From the NCBI RefSeq assembly GCF_000987955.1, contig NZ_LAZU01000025.1, forward strand, positions 310,001 to 374,000: DNA of 64,000 bases, given 5' to 3'. Under the pieces are notes generated by a model. That model saw nothing but the letters and a program-made list of their open reading frames with translations. It did not search any database and was not told the DNA's origin. Shown in pieces: positions 16,138-23,818 of this stretch. The translations under genes were made by a program, and so were the position numbers. Each line of letters begins with the position of its first letter. Position 1 is the stretch's first letter. The DNA is from Paenibacillus sp. DMB20. GTDB lineage: Bacteria; Bacillota; Bacilli; Paenibacillales; Paenibacillaceae.

Positions 16138-17681
16138 GTGAGGCGAAACCGTCGCGGAATCGTTGGACTGCTGGTGCTGCTCATGCTGAGTCTGAACTTC
16201 CCGGAACCAGTGCGAGCGGATCGGGAGTTTTCCCCTTCTTCGGTTCTGATCGTGTATGACAGCCTGGGCATCGGGACGATGCAGGAAGGAAATGTGGAGG
16301 CTTTGAAACGCCTGCTCGCCGCTTTTCGGGTCCAGGTTACGGCCGAGTCGGTCGATACCTATATGGCAGGCTCGATGAAGAAGTATTCCAAGCTTATCGA
16401 AGTCCGTAACCGTTTGGATCTGATGGAGGAGCAAAGCGACTTTACGAGAGACTTGCAAACCTATGAAGGGGACATTCTCTATATTGCGAAAGGCCGAGAG
16501 ACAGGCTGGCTCAGACGCTGGGACTTCAGGTGCGGGCCGTGGGGAAGGTAGCGGATTTTTCAATCGGCCCGTTCGTTGAGAAGTCGGTTCGCGTTCCATA
16601 CATATTCGATTCGATGCAAGCCGAAGCCCGCAAGTACGGTACGTTAAAGGTGCATCAATCGGACGAAAGCTACCCCTATGGGGTACGGAAGGGCACGCAT
16701 GCTTACGTTCCTTTCATGCAAAAGGACAGGTTAAGCGAAATGGCTCTGTCCTACTTGCTTAAGGACTGGATACAGCCGGAACAGAAGAGCCACTACTATC
16801 TTGTGTTCAAAGAGATTTATCCTTTTTCGGACCTGGCATTGCTTGAGCGGATGTCGGACGAGCTGTTTGAAGCCGGCATCCCGTTCATCGCAAGCGTGCA
16901 CCCGGTATTCAGCAATACGGATTATCCGGCCATGAAGCGTTATATGAACGCCTTGAAATACATGCAGTCCCGCAACGGTACCATCCTTGTCGAGGCGCCT
17001 GTCGTGGCATCTACGATCCAGGACCTTGACCGCAGTTTGTACCGTCAGATGGAGCATTTTATCGATGTGCTGGCCGCGGAGGGCATCGTACCGCTCGGAA
17101 TGGGGACCGAGATGTATTGGTCCTATGACGACCACTACGTCTCGGAAGGGATGGCATTTTTCGACTCCGTCATTCTATTTCCGGACGAACGTCCGATGCC
17201 TAAGGCGAAGCGGAACCGGTCCGAAGCGTTCTCATCCTCAATGTACAGCGTAAATCCCGAATTCCTCCAGCGCTACCTTGCCGACGGCCGTTTGATAGAC
17301 CCGCCTCCCGTGGATACTGCGATCACCTTGAACTTCGTTCAGAAGGAATCGGAGCTTGAGACCATGATCGAAGAGCTCAAGAACAGCTGGATCACCTTTG
17401 AAGATTACAAGAATGGAAGTCACACGGTACATACGGGAACCTATGAGCTCAAGTCGCAGCTCGGCTCCCTCCTGCTCAACGGAGAACGCTTGGGGATTCA
17501 AGCGGACCGGCAAGAGGCCAGCTCCGACTATGTATACAAAGAGCAGGAACGGAAGAGCTTTGAAACCTGGTTCAATGTTCAAAACATGGTTTTTATCGTC
17601 ATTATCTTCATTACCCTGGTCGTCTTCTCCGTCTTTCTGATCATTGGAAATCGCATGTATAAACGGAAATATTACAAGTAA
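16138..17681 (+). pseudogene. DUF2334 exported membrane protein (YdaL-like), frame broken
   Basis: Equivalent to YdaL of the B. subtilis exopolysaccharide operon: a signal segment (GIVGLLVLLMLSLNFPEP), then an extracellular DUF2334 (polysaccharide deacetylase-like) domain, with a C-terminal membrane helix (VFIVIIFITLVVFSVFLIIG). The start is GTG 16138 after GAAGGAGGG. The first frame ends falsely at 16551 (WLRRWDFRCGPWGR), whereas the real continuation DRLAQTLGLQVRAVGKVADF is one frame over. One missing base between about 16480 and 16505 explains this; the repaired protein has 514 residues. Conserved-looking pieces after the break include HAYVPFMQKDRL, IASVHPVFSNTDYPAM and GMGTEMYWSYDDHY. The deacetylase-like fold suggests modification of the secreted sugar polymer, but catalytic residues cannot be confirmed here. 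Confidence 0.8.
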
Positions 17682-17691
17682 GGAGGCAGTC

Positions 17692-18942
17692 ATGACCGTT
17701 GTAGACATTTTGATGCTGATTGCCGTCGTTTGTATATGGTCGCTGCTGCTGGTCAACGTGGTCCTGATCATCTCCGGCTATCTGTACTATATAGAAAATG
17801 AAAAACGCGAGGTGCCTCCGCTTCCGGATGACGTTCCCTTCGTCACGCTGATGGTTCCCGCCCATAACGAAGGCAAGGTCATTACCCAAACGGTAGAGGC
17901 GCTGCTTGCGCTCGATTATCCGCCTGATCGCTATGAAATCATTGTAATAAACGATAATTCCAGCGATAACAGCAGCGAATTGCTTGCCAGGCTGCAGGCC
18001 AGATTCCCGACGCGCCAACTGACCATTATAAACACGGATAACGTTACGGGGGGAAAAGGGAAATCGAACGCACTGAACATTGGCTTTAAGCAAAGCAAGG
18101 GCGAGTATATCGCCATTTACGATGCTGACAATACACCGGAAAAGACGGCACTCCGTTATCTGGTCGGGGAGATCGCGCATGACCCGACGCTTGGAGCGGT
18201 TATCGGCAAATTCCGCACGCGCAACCGCAATGCAAGCCTTTTGACGCGCTTCATCAACATCGAGACCCTGTCTTTTCAGTGGATGGCTCAGGCGGGACGG
18301 TGGAAGCTCTTTAAGCTGTGCACGATTCCCGGCACTAATTTTATTATGCGTCGAGAGATCATTGAGGAAATCGGGGGCTGGGACGTCAAGGCGATTGCGG
18401 AGGATACGGAGATCAGCTTTCGCATCTATATGATGGGCTACCGCATCAAGTTCCAACCGAAGTCGGTCACGTGGGAGCAGGAGCCGCAGACGCTAAAGGT
18501 ATGGTTCAAGCAGCGAACCAGGTGGGCGAAGGGGAATATATATGTGATCGTTAAAAATCTCCCGCTGCTTTTTAACCGGTCGGCAAAGCGAATTCATTTT
18601 GATCTCCTTTACTTTCTTTCGATCTATTTTCTGCTGCTGACCTCGCTTATCATGTCTGACGCGCTGCTTATACTGCATGCCCTTGGCTACGTGCATACGA
18701 CGATTGCAGGACTGGGCTCGTTTTTGTGGCTGCTTGCCGTCATTTTATTCGTGACGGGCACCTATGTGACCCTGATTACGGAAAAGGGCGAAATGCGGTT
18801 ATCGAACCTGTGGATCATTATGCTGATGTATATTTCTTACTGTCAGTTATGGATGGTTGTGGCCGCTTACGGTTTCTACAATTTTATCAAAGATACGATT
18901 TTCAAACGGGAAGTAAAATGGTACAAAACCGAACGTTATTGA
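17692..18942 (+). CDS. Processive family 2 glycosyltransferase (YdaM-like polysaccharide synthase)
   Basis: A 416-residue membrane glycosyltransferase, the likely polymerase of the operon. An N-terminal helix (ILMLIAVVCIWSLLLVNVVLII) precedes a GT-A domain with VTLMVPAHNEGKVI, VINDNSSDNSS, YDADNTPEK (DxD-like), AIAEDTEISF (catalytic Asp of the ED motif) and QRTRW, the Q(Q/R)xRW motif of processive synthases such as cellulose and hyaluronan synthases. Three to four C-terminal helices would form the export channel. No PilZ domain is present, so c-di-GMP control must come from another protein. ATG 17692 follows AAGGAGG; earlier in-frame codons have none. The upstream gene ends 10 bases before. 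Confidence 0.88.
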   Translation: MTVVDILMLIAVVCIWSLLLVNVVLIISGYLYYIENEKREVPPLPDDVPFVTLMVPAHNEGKVITQTVEALLALDYPPDRYEIIVINDNSSDNSSELLARLQARFPTRQLTIINTDNVTGGKGKSNALNIGFKQSKGEYIAIYDADNTPEKTALRYLVGEIAHDPTLGAVIGKFRTRNRNASLLTRFINIETLSFQWMAQAGRWKLFKLCTIPGTNFIMRREIIEEIGGWDVKAIAEDTEISFRIYMMGYRIKFQPKSVTWEQEPQTLKVWFKQRTRWAKGNIYVIVKNLPLLFNRSAKRIHFDLLYFLSIYFLLLTSLIMSDALLILHALGYVHTTIAGLGSFLWLLAVILFVTGTYVTLITEKGEMRLSNLWIIMLMYISYCQLWMVVAAYGFYNFIKDTIFKREVKWYKTERY

Positions 18943-18966
18943 TAGTTGAAGATTGGGGGGAGAAAC

Positions 18967-21057
18967 GTGAATACAAGATCAACGATCTCCGGTATTCTTT
19001 GCTTTGTTCTATTCATGATTTCATGCGGCCAGGTGTATGCCCTGCCGGATTCGGGCGGCAATCGATCCACCTACGAGGCGCCGTTAACGTCAAACCATGT
19101 CTCCCTATCCGGCGTAACCGCGGCGCGCTCGCTTTATATCCAGGTAGAGGATTATTGGAACGTCAGCGATCTGACGCTGCACCTGGATTATCAGGCGACA
19201 CAATTGGCTAAAGGCGAGATTTCCAGCGCGACGCTCGCAATGAACGGAACGAAGTTTTATTCGTTCAGGCCCGTTACGGACAAGCAGAAGAAGCAGACCT
19301 TAACCGTATCGGTTCCGAAGGATTTGCTTGTTCCAGGGAGCAATACGCTGTCGATCGAGGGCTATATCATTACGAATCTGCCTGATCGCATGTGCGTGCC
19401 GGTGGAGAAGCGGGACAACTGGCTTGAGTTGTACGAGAGCTCTTATTCCACGATCACTTACACGAAGAAGGACGGAGCAGGGAGCATCCGGACGTTTAAT
19501 CAGCAATTCGTCGGCCTGGACACGTTAAAAGAAAAAAAGAGCGCGATCGGCGTTCCGGACAACGGCACTTCTTCGGAGCTGGAGGCAGCAGTATATGCCT
19601 TGTCAGGCTTTGCCAAGAGCAATCGCTCGGAAGATCATACGATTCCGATGCTGCCCTTCCAGGATCCCAAGCTTGACCGTCATGAGATGGTCGTTATCGT
19701 TGCCTTATACGAGAACCTGCCTGACGGATGGAAGCAGGCACTGGGGCAGGTTAACGTCCGCAACAAAGCCCTCATCCGCATCGTTTCTAAAGACAATCAA
19801 TCCGCGCTCGTAGTGACATCAGAGGACCCGGCCTTGCTTGAAAAGGCTGGACGTCTGATCGGGAATCAGGCGCTTGTCAACCAATTGGACGGGACGGAAA
19901 AATGGGTGGACGCCAATACGAACGTAAAGACGCCGGACATTACCGTCAGCCGCGATGTAACGCTTACCGAGACCGGAGATAAGCTAACCGGAATGATGCA
20001 TCAGGAGAAGAGCTACTTCGTGACGCTGCCGGCAAACCGATTTATTGCAGAAGCAAGCAAAATCCGCCTTGACTTCCGCTATTCGGATAATCTGGACTTT
20101 GACCGTTCCCTCGTCACCATCTTGATCAACGATACGCCGATTGGGAGCAAGAAGCTTACCAAGGAATTGTCCAACCAGGACCAGCTTACGCTGACGATTC
20201 CGAAAAACCTGGAAATCTCGGGGAATTTCACGGTGACGGCGGCTTTTGATTTGGAGCTGAAAAGCGCAGGCTGCATCGAGCTTCAGGACCAGATGCCGTG
20301 GGCTTACATCACGAAAGATTCTCTTCTTCAGCTCAATACCAAAGATCGTACGGACTTATTGTTCAATAACTACCCCAATCCGTTTCTTAGGGATGCAAGC
20401 TTCAATAAGGTTGCGGTATTGATGCCCGATAAGATGGATTCCTATAACTATCTTGCGATCGGAAATCTGTTTCATTTGCTTGGCAAATATGCAGAGGCCA
20501 ACACCGGCGAGGTGACGTTTTTCCGCGACCGGGAGATGCCGGCAGAATCCGAGCTTAAGCAGTACAATCTCATATCCATCGGCTCTTATAAGGAGCACTC
20601 TTGGTTGCAAAAGCACAATGGCAAGCTTTTCTTTAAATACGGCTCGGATGGAGCCGGTTTGGTATCCAACGAGAAGATGAGCATTGAAGAAGACTACGGG
20701 AAGCGGATCGGAACGCTGCAGCTGATGGAATCGCCGTATGCGCCGGGTTACGGCTGGCTTGCGGTCACGGGAGCAAGCTCTAAATACAACTACTTGGCAT
20801 CGAATCTGTTGGCTACGGATAAAGCCAAGTGGAAGGCGCATGGGGATGGCGTTGTCACGGATGCCGATGGAAACGTTGAGGCCTTTCGCTTCAAGAAGCA
20901 AGCGGGGCAGGAAGGAAATCGTTTGATCGACCGGATTACCGAGCGCGGAGATGTAATGCGCTACGCGGTTGTGTTGGGACTCGTCTTCATCATGGTGATC
21001 GTATCGCTTGTTTTCTTGGTTCGCAAGTACAGAAAGAAGAGAGCGGGTGAAGAATGA
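18967..21057 (+). CDS. BcsB-like exported polysaccharide accessory protein (YdaN-like)
   Basis: A 696-residue protein with a signal peptide (TISGILCFVLFMISCGQVYA), a large extracellular portion and a single C-terminal helix (YAVVLGLVFIMVIVSLVFLV) followed by RKYRKKRAGEE. It resembles the cellulose synthase B subunit and B. subtilis YdaN, with two jelly-roll-like carbohydrate-binding halves (WNVSDLTLHLDYQ and IRLDFRYSDNLDFDRSLVTI). It would guide the growing chain outside the membrane next to the synthase. GTG 18967 has GGGGGGAG 5 bases before it and is preferred over a TTG at 18946. Its last 4 bases overlap the start of the next gene. Confidence 0.87.
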   Translation: MNTRSTISGILCFVLFMISCGQVYALPDSGGNRSTYEAPLTSNHVSLSGVTAARSLYIQVEDYWNVSDLTLHLDYQATQLAKGEISSATLAMNGTKFYSFRPVTDKQKKQTLTVSVPKDLLVPGSNTLSIEGYIITNLPDRMCVPVEKRDNWLELYESSYSTITYTKKDGAGSIRTFNQQFVGLDTLKEKKSAIGVPDNGTSSELEAAVYALSGFAKSNRSEDHTIPMLPFQDPKLDRHEMVVIVALYENLPDGWKQALGQVNVRNKALIRIVSKDNQSALVVTSEDPALLEKAGRLIGNQALVNQLDGTEKWVDANTNVKTPDITVSRDVTLTETGDKLTGMMHQEKSYFVTLPANRFIAEASKIRLDFRYSDNLDFDRSLVTILINDTPIGSKKLTKELSNQDQLTLTIPKNLEISGNFTVTAAFDLELKSAGCIELQDQMPWAYITKDSLLQLNTKDRTDLLFNNYPNPFLRDASFNKVAVLMPDKMDSYNYLAIGNLFHLLGKYAEANTGEVTFFRDREMPAESELKQYNLISIGSYKEHSWLQKHNGKLFFKYGSDGAGLVSNEKMSIEEDYGKRIGTLQLMESPYAPGYGWLAVTGASSKYNYLASNLLATDKAKWKAHGDGVVTDADGNVEAFRFKKQAGQEGNRLIDRITERGDVMRYAVVLGLVFIMVIVSLVFLVRKYRKKRAGEE

Positions 21058-21911
21058 TGAGGCGAAATCAGAGCAGCTTGTTATCGGATGCAGCCTTTTT
21101 GCTGCTGTTTGTGATCTGTTTTATTCATATTGTGTTTACGGCAGGAGACCAGGATCGATACATAATCAATATGATCCTGTTGAACGTTTCGTTTCTGATT
21201 GCGATCCTGACCTACTTTACCAGCATTACCGTCGGGCTTATTCTTAATATTGTGTTTATTTTCGGATACGGAACCTATACGCTGTATCAAACCGTCGTGG
21301 TCGGAGAGCCGCTTCAGAGCTACCATTACTACTGGTTGATCATGACGCCGATCTTTTCGGTTGTCGTTGCGCTCTTAACCTTTGCCAACCGGCGCCTTCA
21401 GGAAGAAGCGGAGAAGCTTGAGCAAAGGAACGCTTCCCTTGCCACCTTGGATGAACGCACGAATTTGAAGAACAGCCGTTCCTTTCAGAGCGACGCAACC
21501 ATTTTCATGGCGCTTTCCATGCGTTATGAGATCCCGTTAACACTGGTCGTCATGACGGTAAAGCATTGGGATGAACTGAGCCGAATGATTAGCGAAGCCC
21601 AAATTACGGAGATGGTCTACGACATTTCGAAGATGAGCGAAACGAGTATCCGCATGAACGACTCTCTTTATATGCTGAACGCGGATCATCCAACCTGGGG
21701 GTTGCTGCTGTTTACCGATCAAGACGGCGCAAACGTGGTGGTGAATCGGCTGAAGGAGAAGGTGGAGTCATTTAACATGGTCGAATTCTCCAACAAGTAC
21801 AAGCTTGAAATGAAGCTGACCATCGGAGCGATTCAATATCACCCGGAAGAGATTCCGACGCCGTTTGATTTCATAACCAAAGCGCGCCAGAAAATGGAGT
21901 ATGACGTATAA
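21054..21911 (+). CDS. Membrane protein with degenerate GGDEF domain, YdaK-like c-di-GMP receptor
   Basis: A 285-residue protein with about four N-terminal membrane helices (residues about 10-110), a short coiled linker (RLQEEAEKLEQRNASLATLDERTNLKNSR starts the domain), then a GGDEF fold. The catalytic GGDEF is replaced by NADHP at residues 209-213, so it should not make c-di-GMP. The inhibitory-site motif RxxD is kept as RMND at 200-203, exactly nine residues before, the spacing found in PleD. This is the hallmark of a receptor. B. subtilis YdaK, encoded in the ydaJKLMN operon, is such a receptor. It probably switches on the synthase when c-di-GMP is bound. Confidence 0.87.
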   Translation: MMRRNQSSLLSDAAFLLLFVICFIHIVFTAGDQDRYIINMILLNVSFLIAILTYFTSITVGLILNIVFIFGYGTYTLYQTVVVGEPLQSYHYYWLIMTPIFSVVVALLTFANRRLQEEAEKLEQRNASLATLDERTNLKNSRSFQSDATIFMALSMRYEIPLTLVVMTVKHWDELSRMISEAQITEMVYDISKMSETSIRMNDSLYMLNADHPTWGLLLFTDQDGANVVVNRLKEKVESFNMVEFSNKYKLEMKLTIGAIQYHPEEIPTPFDFITKARQKMEYDV

Positions 21912-21925
21912 CAGGTGAGGTTCCT

Positions 21926-22377
21926 ATGAAGTCTTATGCAAAACGCGAGTCCTTTCGCTCCTTTATTGTCTTTGGTCTTGTAGGAGTGCTGAATACCGGT
22001 ATAGACGTCGCTGTGTTTTCGCTGTTGACCTGGTGGCAGCTGCCTTGGCTTGCGGCCCAAATCGCCGGATACGGCTGCGGGGTGCTGAACAGCTTCCTCA
22101 TGAACCGAAAGTGGACGTTTAAGCAGCGGGGGCCGTTTGCCAAAGGACTGCTTCGCTTTCTTTTGCTTATGTGCTCACCCTTGGACTCACGTCCGCTTGC
22201 ATGCAGTTCATGCATGAGCTGCTTGGAATCTCGCTATGGCTAAGCAAGGGGACCGCTACGGTCTTTGGGGTTTTGCTTAACTTTGCCGGAAGCAAGCGGT
22301 GGGTGTTCCGTCAGGAGGCTGAGGCCAAGAGCGAAGCGGGAGCTGCGGGCACCTCAGGAGCCGGGGGCGATATATAA
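21926..22377 (+). pseudogene. GtrA-like flippase, frame broken
   Basis: A GtrA family four-helix membrane protein. ATG 21926 follows AGGTGAGG. Frame one gives SFRSFIVFGLVGVLNTGIDVAV, QIAGYGCGVLNSFLMNRKWTF (the N-S-F-x-x-N-R-x-W-T/V-F family signature) and then diverges at MCSPLDSRPL. The second half (TLGLTSACMQFM, GTATVFGVLLNFAGSKRWVF, a second copy of the signature) lies in the next frame. One missing base near 22150-22172 restores a 150-residue protein. GtrA-type proteins are thought to flip undecaprenyl-linked sugars made by GtrB, and the GtrB-like gene opens the same operon. Confidence 0.82.
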
Positions 22378-22425
22378 ACAGCCGCCCGGGCTTAAAAGAT
22401 GGAAGCTGTTCGAAAGCGCCAGCAA

Positions 22426-22476
22426 AGAAGGGTTGTTCCTCCGTCGATTAAAAGACGCGAAAGGATCAACCCTTCT
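22426..22476. terminator. Hairpin between convergent gtrA and ytpI
   Basis: AGAAGGGTTG-TT-CCT pairs with AGG-AT-CAACCCTTCT around about 21 bases. T-tracts are short on both sides, so it is a probable rather than certain terminator. Confidence 0.55.
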
Positions 22477-22485
22477 GTTGTGCGC

Positions 22486-22791
22486 TCAATTCCTAGCGGA
22501 TTTTTGGCGGCTGTAGTAGGATCTGCTGCGAAGACCCGCAAAAATATTGAACGCCCCCAGCACCATAAACACGGCTTCGACGATGACCGCCGGCGTGGAG
22601 CCGCTGAACATCAGCATGGCGATGACCGAAAGGGCGACAAGCATGACGCCCATCCAAATGTTCATGGATGCCTGAAGCATCCCTCGGTCGTGGGGATCGG
22701 ACTTCCGGCGCGAGTTAACGCTATTCCAAGCGGCAGCGATGCAGGAGATGGCAAGAAGTATAAACAGGGCATATCGGATAACGGAAAGCAT
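22486..22791 (-). CDS. ytpI: YtpI-like membrane protein
   Basis: A 101-residue protein with three hydrophobic segments (VIRYALFILLAISCIAAAW, MNIWMGVMLVALSVIAMLMF, VEAVFMVLGAFNIFAGL) matching the YtpI family, which lies near ytrI/ytrH and dnaE in B. subtilis. The role is unknown. The start has GGAGTG about 10 bases upstream. It lies 46 bases after ytrI in the same direction and is probably co-transcribed with the two sporulation genes. Confidence 0.8.
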   Translation of the reverse strand: MLSVIRYALFILLAISCIAAAWNSVNSRRKSDPHDRGMLQASMNIWMGVMLVALSVIAMLMFSGSTPAVIVEAVFMVLGAFNIFAGLRSRSYYSRQKSARN

Positions 22792-22837
22792 GTGATGGAC
22801 GGCACTCCTTCAAGAAAGACATAGTAACCGTATTGTA

Positions 22838-23338
22838 TCACGAATCGGTTCCCGTTTGAATCTTGGCGCCGATCTCGACCCAGATCTGGAGAACGCCTTC
22901 CATGACGAGCATCGTCCGAATTTTGACGCTGTAACTTTTCTCCCTGACCGCATAGATTTTATCGTCCAGCAGAGAGCGGGTCAGCTTGCTGTCCGTGTCG
23001 ATGTCAAACACGCTCCGCCCGCGCAAAGCGGCCAAATCCTTGGCGAGCATTTGAAGGATTTCCTTGACGGTCAGGCTGTCGAGGGTCTCGTTTTTCTGCT
23101 CGGTGCGAATTTTGATTTCGCGGATGACGGTCGGTTGTTTGCTGTATTTTTTCAGGGTTGAAATGTCTTCCTTATACTGCTCGATCTGGAGCTGCATATC
23201 GCGGTTGTTCATCCAAAGCTTGTTGTAGCTGGCGTGGTATAAAGAGTTGTACACGACGCTCCCGATGACCATGCCGAGGACGAGAATGGAGGCTGCCTGG
23301 TAAAAGGGGCGGTACCGGCGAAGCGGAGGGACTCTCAT
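22838..23338 (-). CDS. ytrI: Sporulation membrane protein YtrI
   Basis: A 166-residue bitopic protein: a basic N-terminus (PPLRRYRPF), one membrane helix (AASILVLGMVIGSVVYNSLY), then an extracellular/intermembrane part with a coiled segment (NRDMQLQIEQYKEDISTLKKY). Position and architecture match B. subtilis YtrI, which is expressed in the mother cell and needed for efficient sporulation. The start has AAAGGAGCT. It follows ytrH by 3 bases, and the pair is divergent from dnaE as in B. subtilis. Confidence 0.85.
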   Translation of the reverse strand: MRVPPLRRYRPFYQAASILVLGMVIGSVVYNSLYHASYNKLWMNNRDMQLQIEQYKEDISTLKKYSKQPTVIREIKIRTEQKNETLDSLTVKEILQMLAKDLAALRGRSVFDIDTDSKLTRSLLDDKIYAVREKSYSVKIRTMLVMEGVLQIWVEIGAKIQTGTDS

Positions 23339-23341
23339 GGA

Positions 23342-23674
23342 TCAGCTCCTTTCGGAGCAGACCCATTTAACCAGCTCGCTGCCCATGTGCGCTCCCAAAA
23401 AAGCAAAAACAAGATACAAAATCTGCTTGATGGCGGGGGACAGGTTGCCTCCGAGCATATTGCTTTCGATCACGCGCATCGGATCGATGGTGCCGCCGAC
23501 GGCCGCGGCCAGCGCCCATATTTTTATGCGGTCGGCAACGTCCAGCATCGTCTGCGTGGGGGGCTGCATGGAAAGAACCGCGCCGACGCCGCCGATCATC
23601 GCTCCGCCAAGCACGATGCCGAAGGCTATGAAAAAGTCCAGAATCGCTTTGGATAAAAACACGTTCATCTTCAT
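23342..23674 (-). CDS. ytrH: Sporulation membrane protein YtrH
   Basis: A 110-residue protein with three hydrophobic helices (LDFFIAFGIVLGGAMIGGVGAVLSM, IWALAAAVGGTI, ILYLVFAFLGAHMGSEL), matching the YtrH sporulation family. The start ATG 23674 has AAAGGGG 8 bases upstream. It is the first gene of ytrH-ytrI-ytpI, divergent from dnaE over 144 bases that must hold both promoters; one would be expected to be a mother-cell sigma promoter. Confidence 0.87.
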   Translation of the reverse strand: MKMNVFLSKAILDFFIAFGIVLGGAMIGGVGAVLSMQPPTQTMLDVADRIKIWALAAAVGGTIDPMRVIESNMLGGNLSPAIKQILYLVFAFLGAHMGSELVKWVCSERS

Positions 23675-23818
23675 TCTCGACCCCTTTCTGCCGGGCGGCG
23701 GGAATAAACCGCCTGTCCAAATGCTTCATGATTCATTGTATGGGCGGTCAGCGCCACATTATGATAAAATATTATTAAGAGACAGCACTATTATTTAGCG
23801 GCGAAAGGAAGGCGAACC

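Noticed and set aside
22399..22824. Plus-strand open frame opposite ytpI
   Set aside because: Low-complexity His/Lys-rich translation, no ribosome site; ytpI on the other strand has membrane helices and conserved context.
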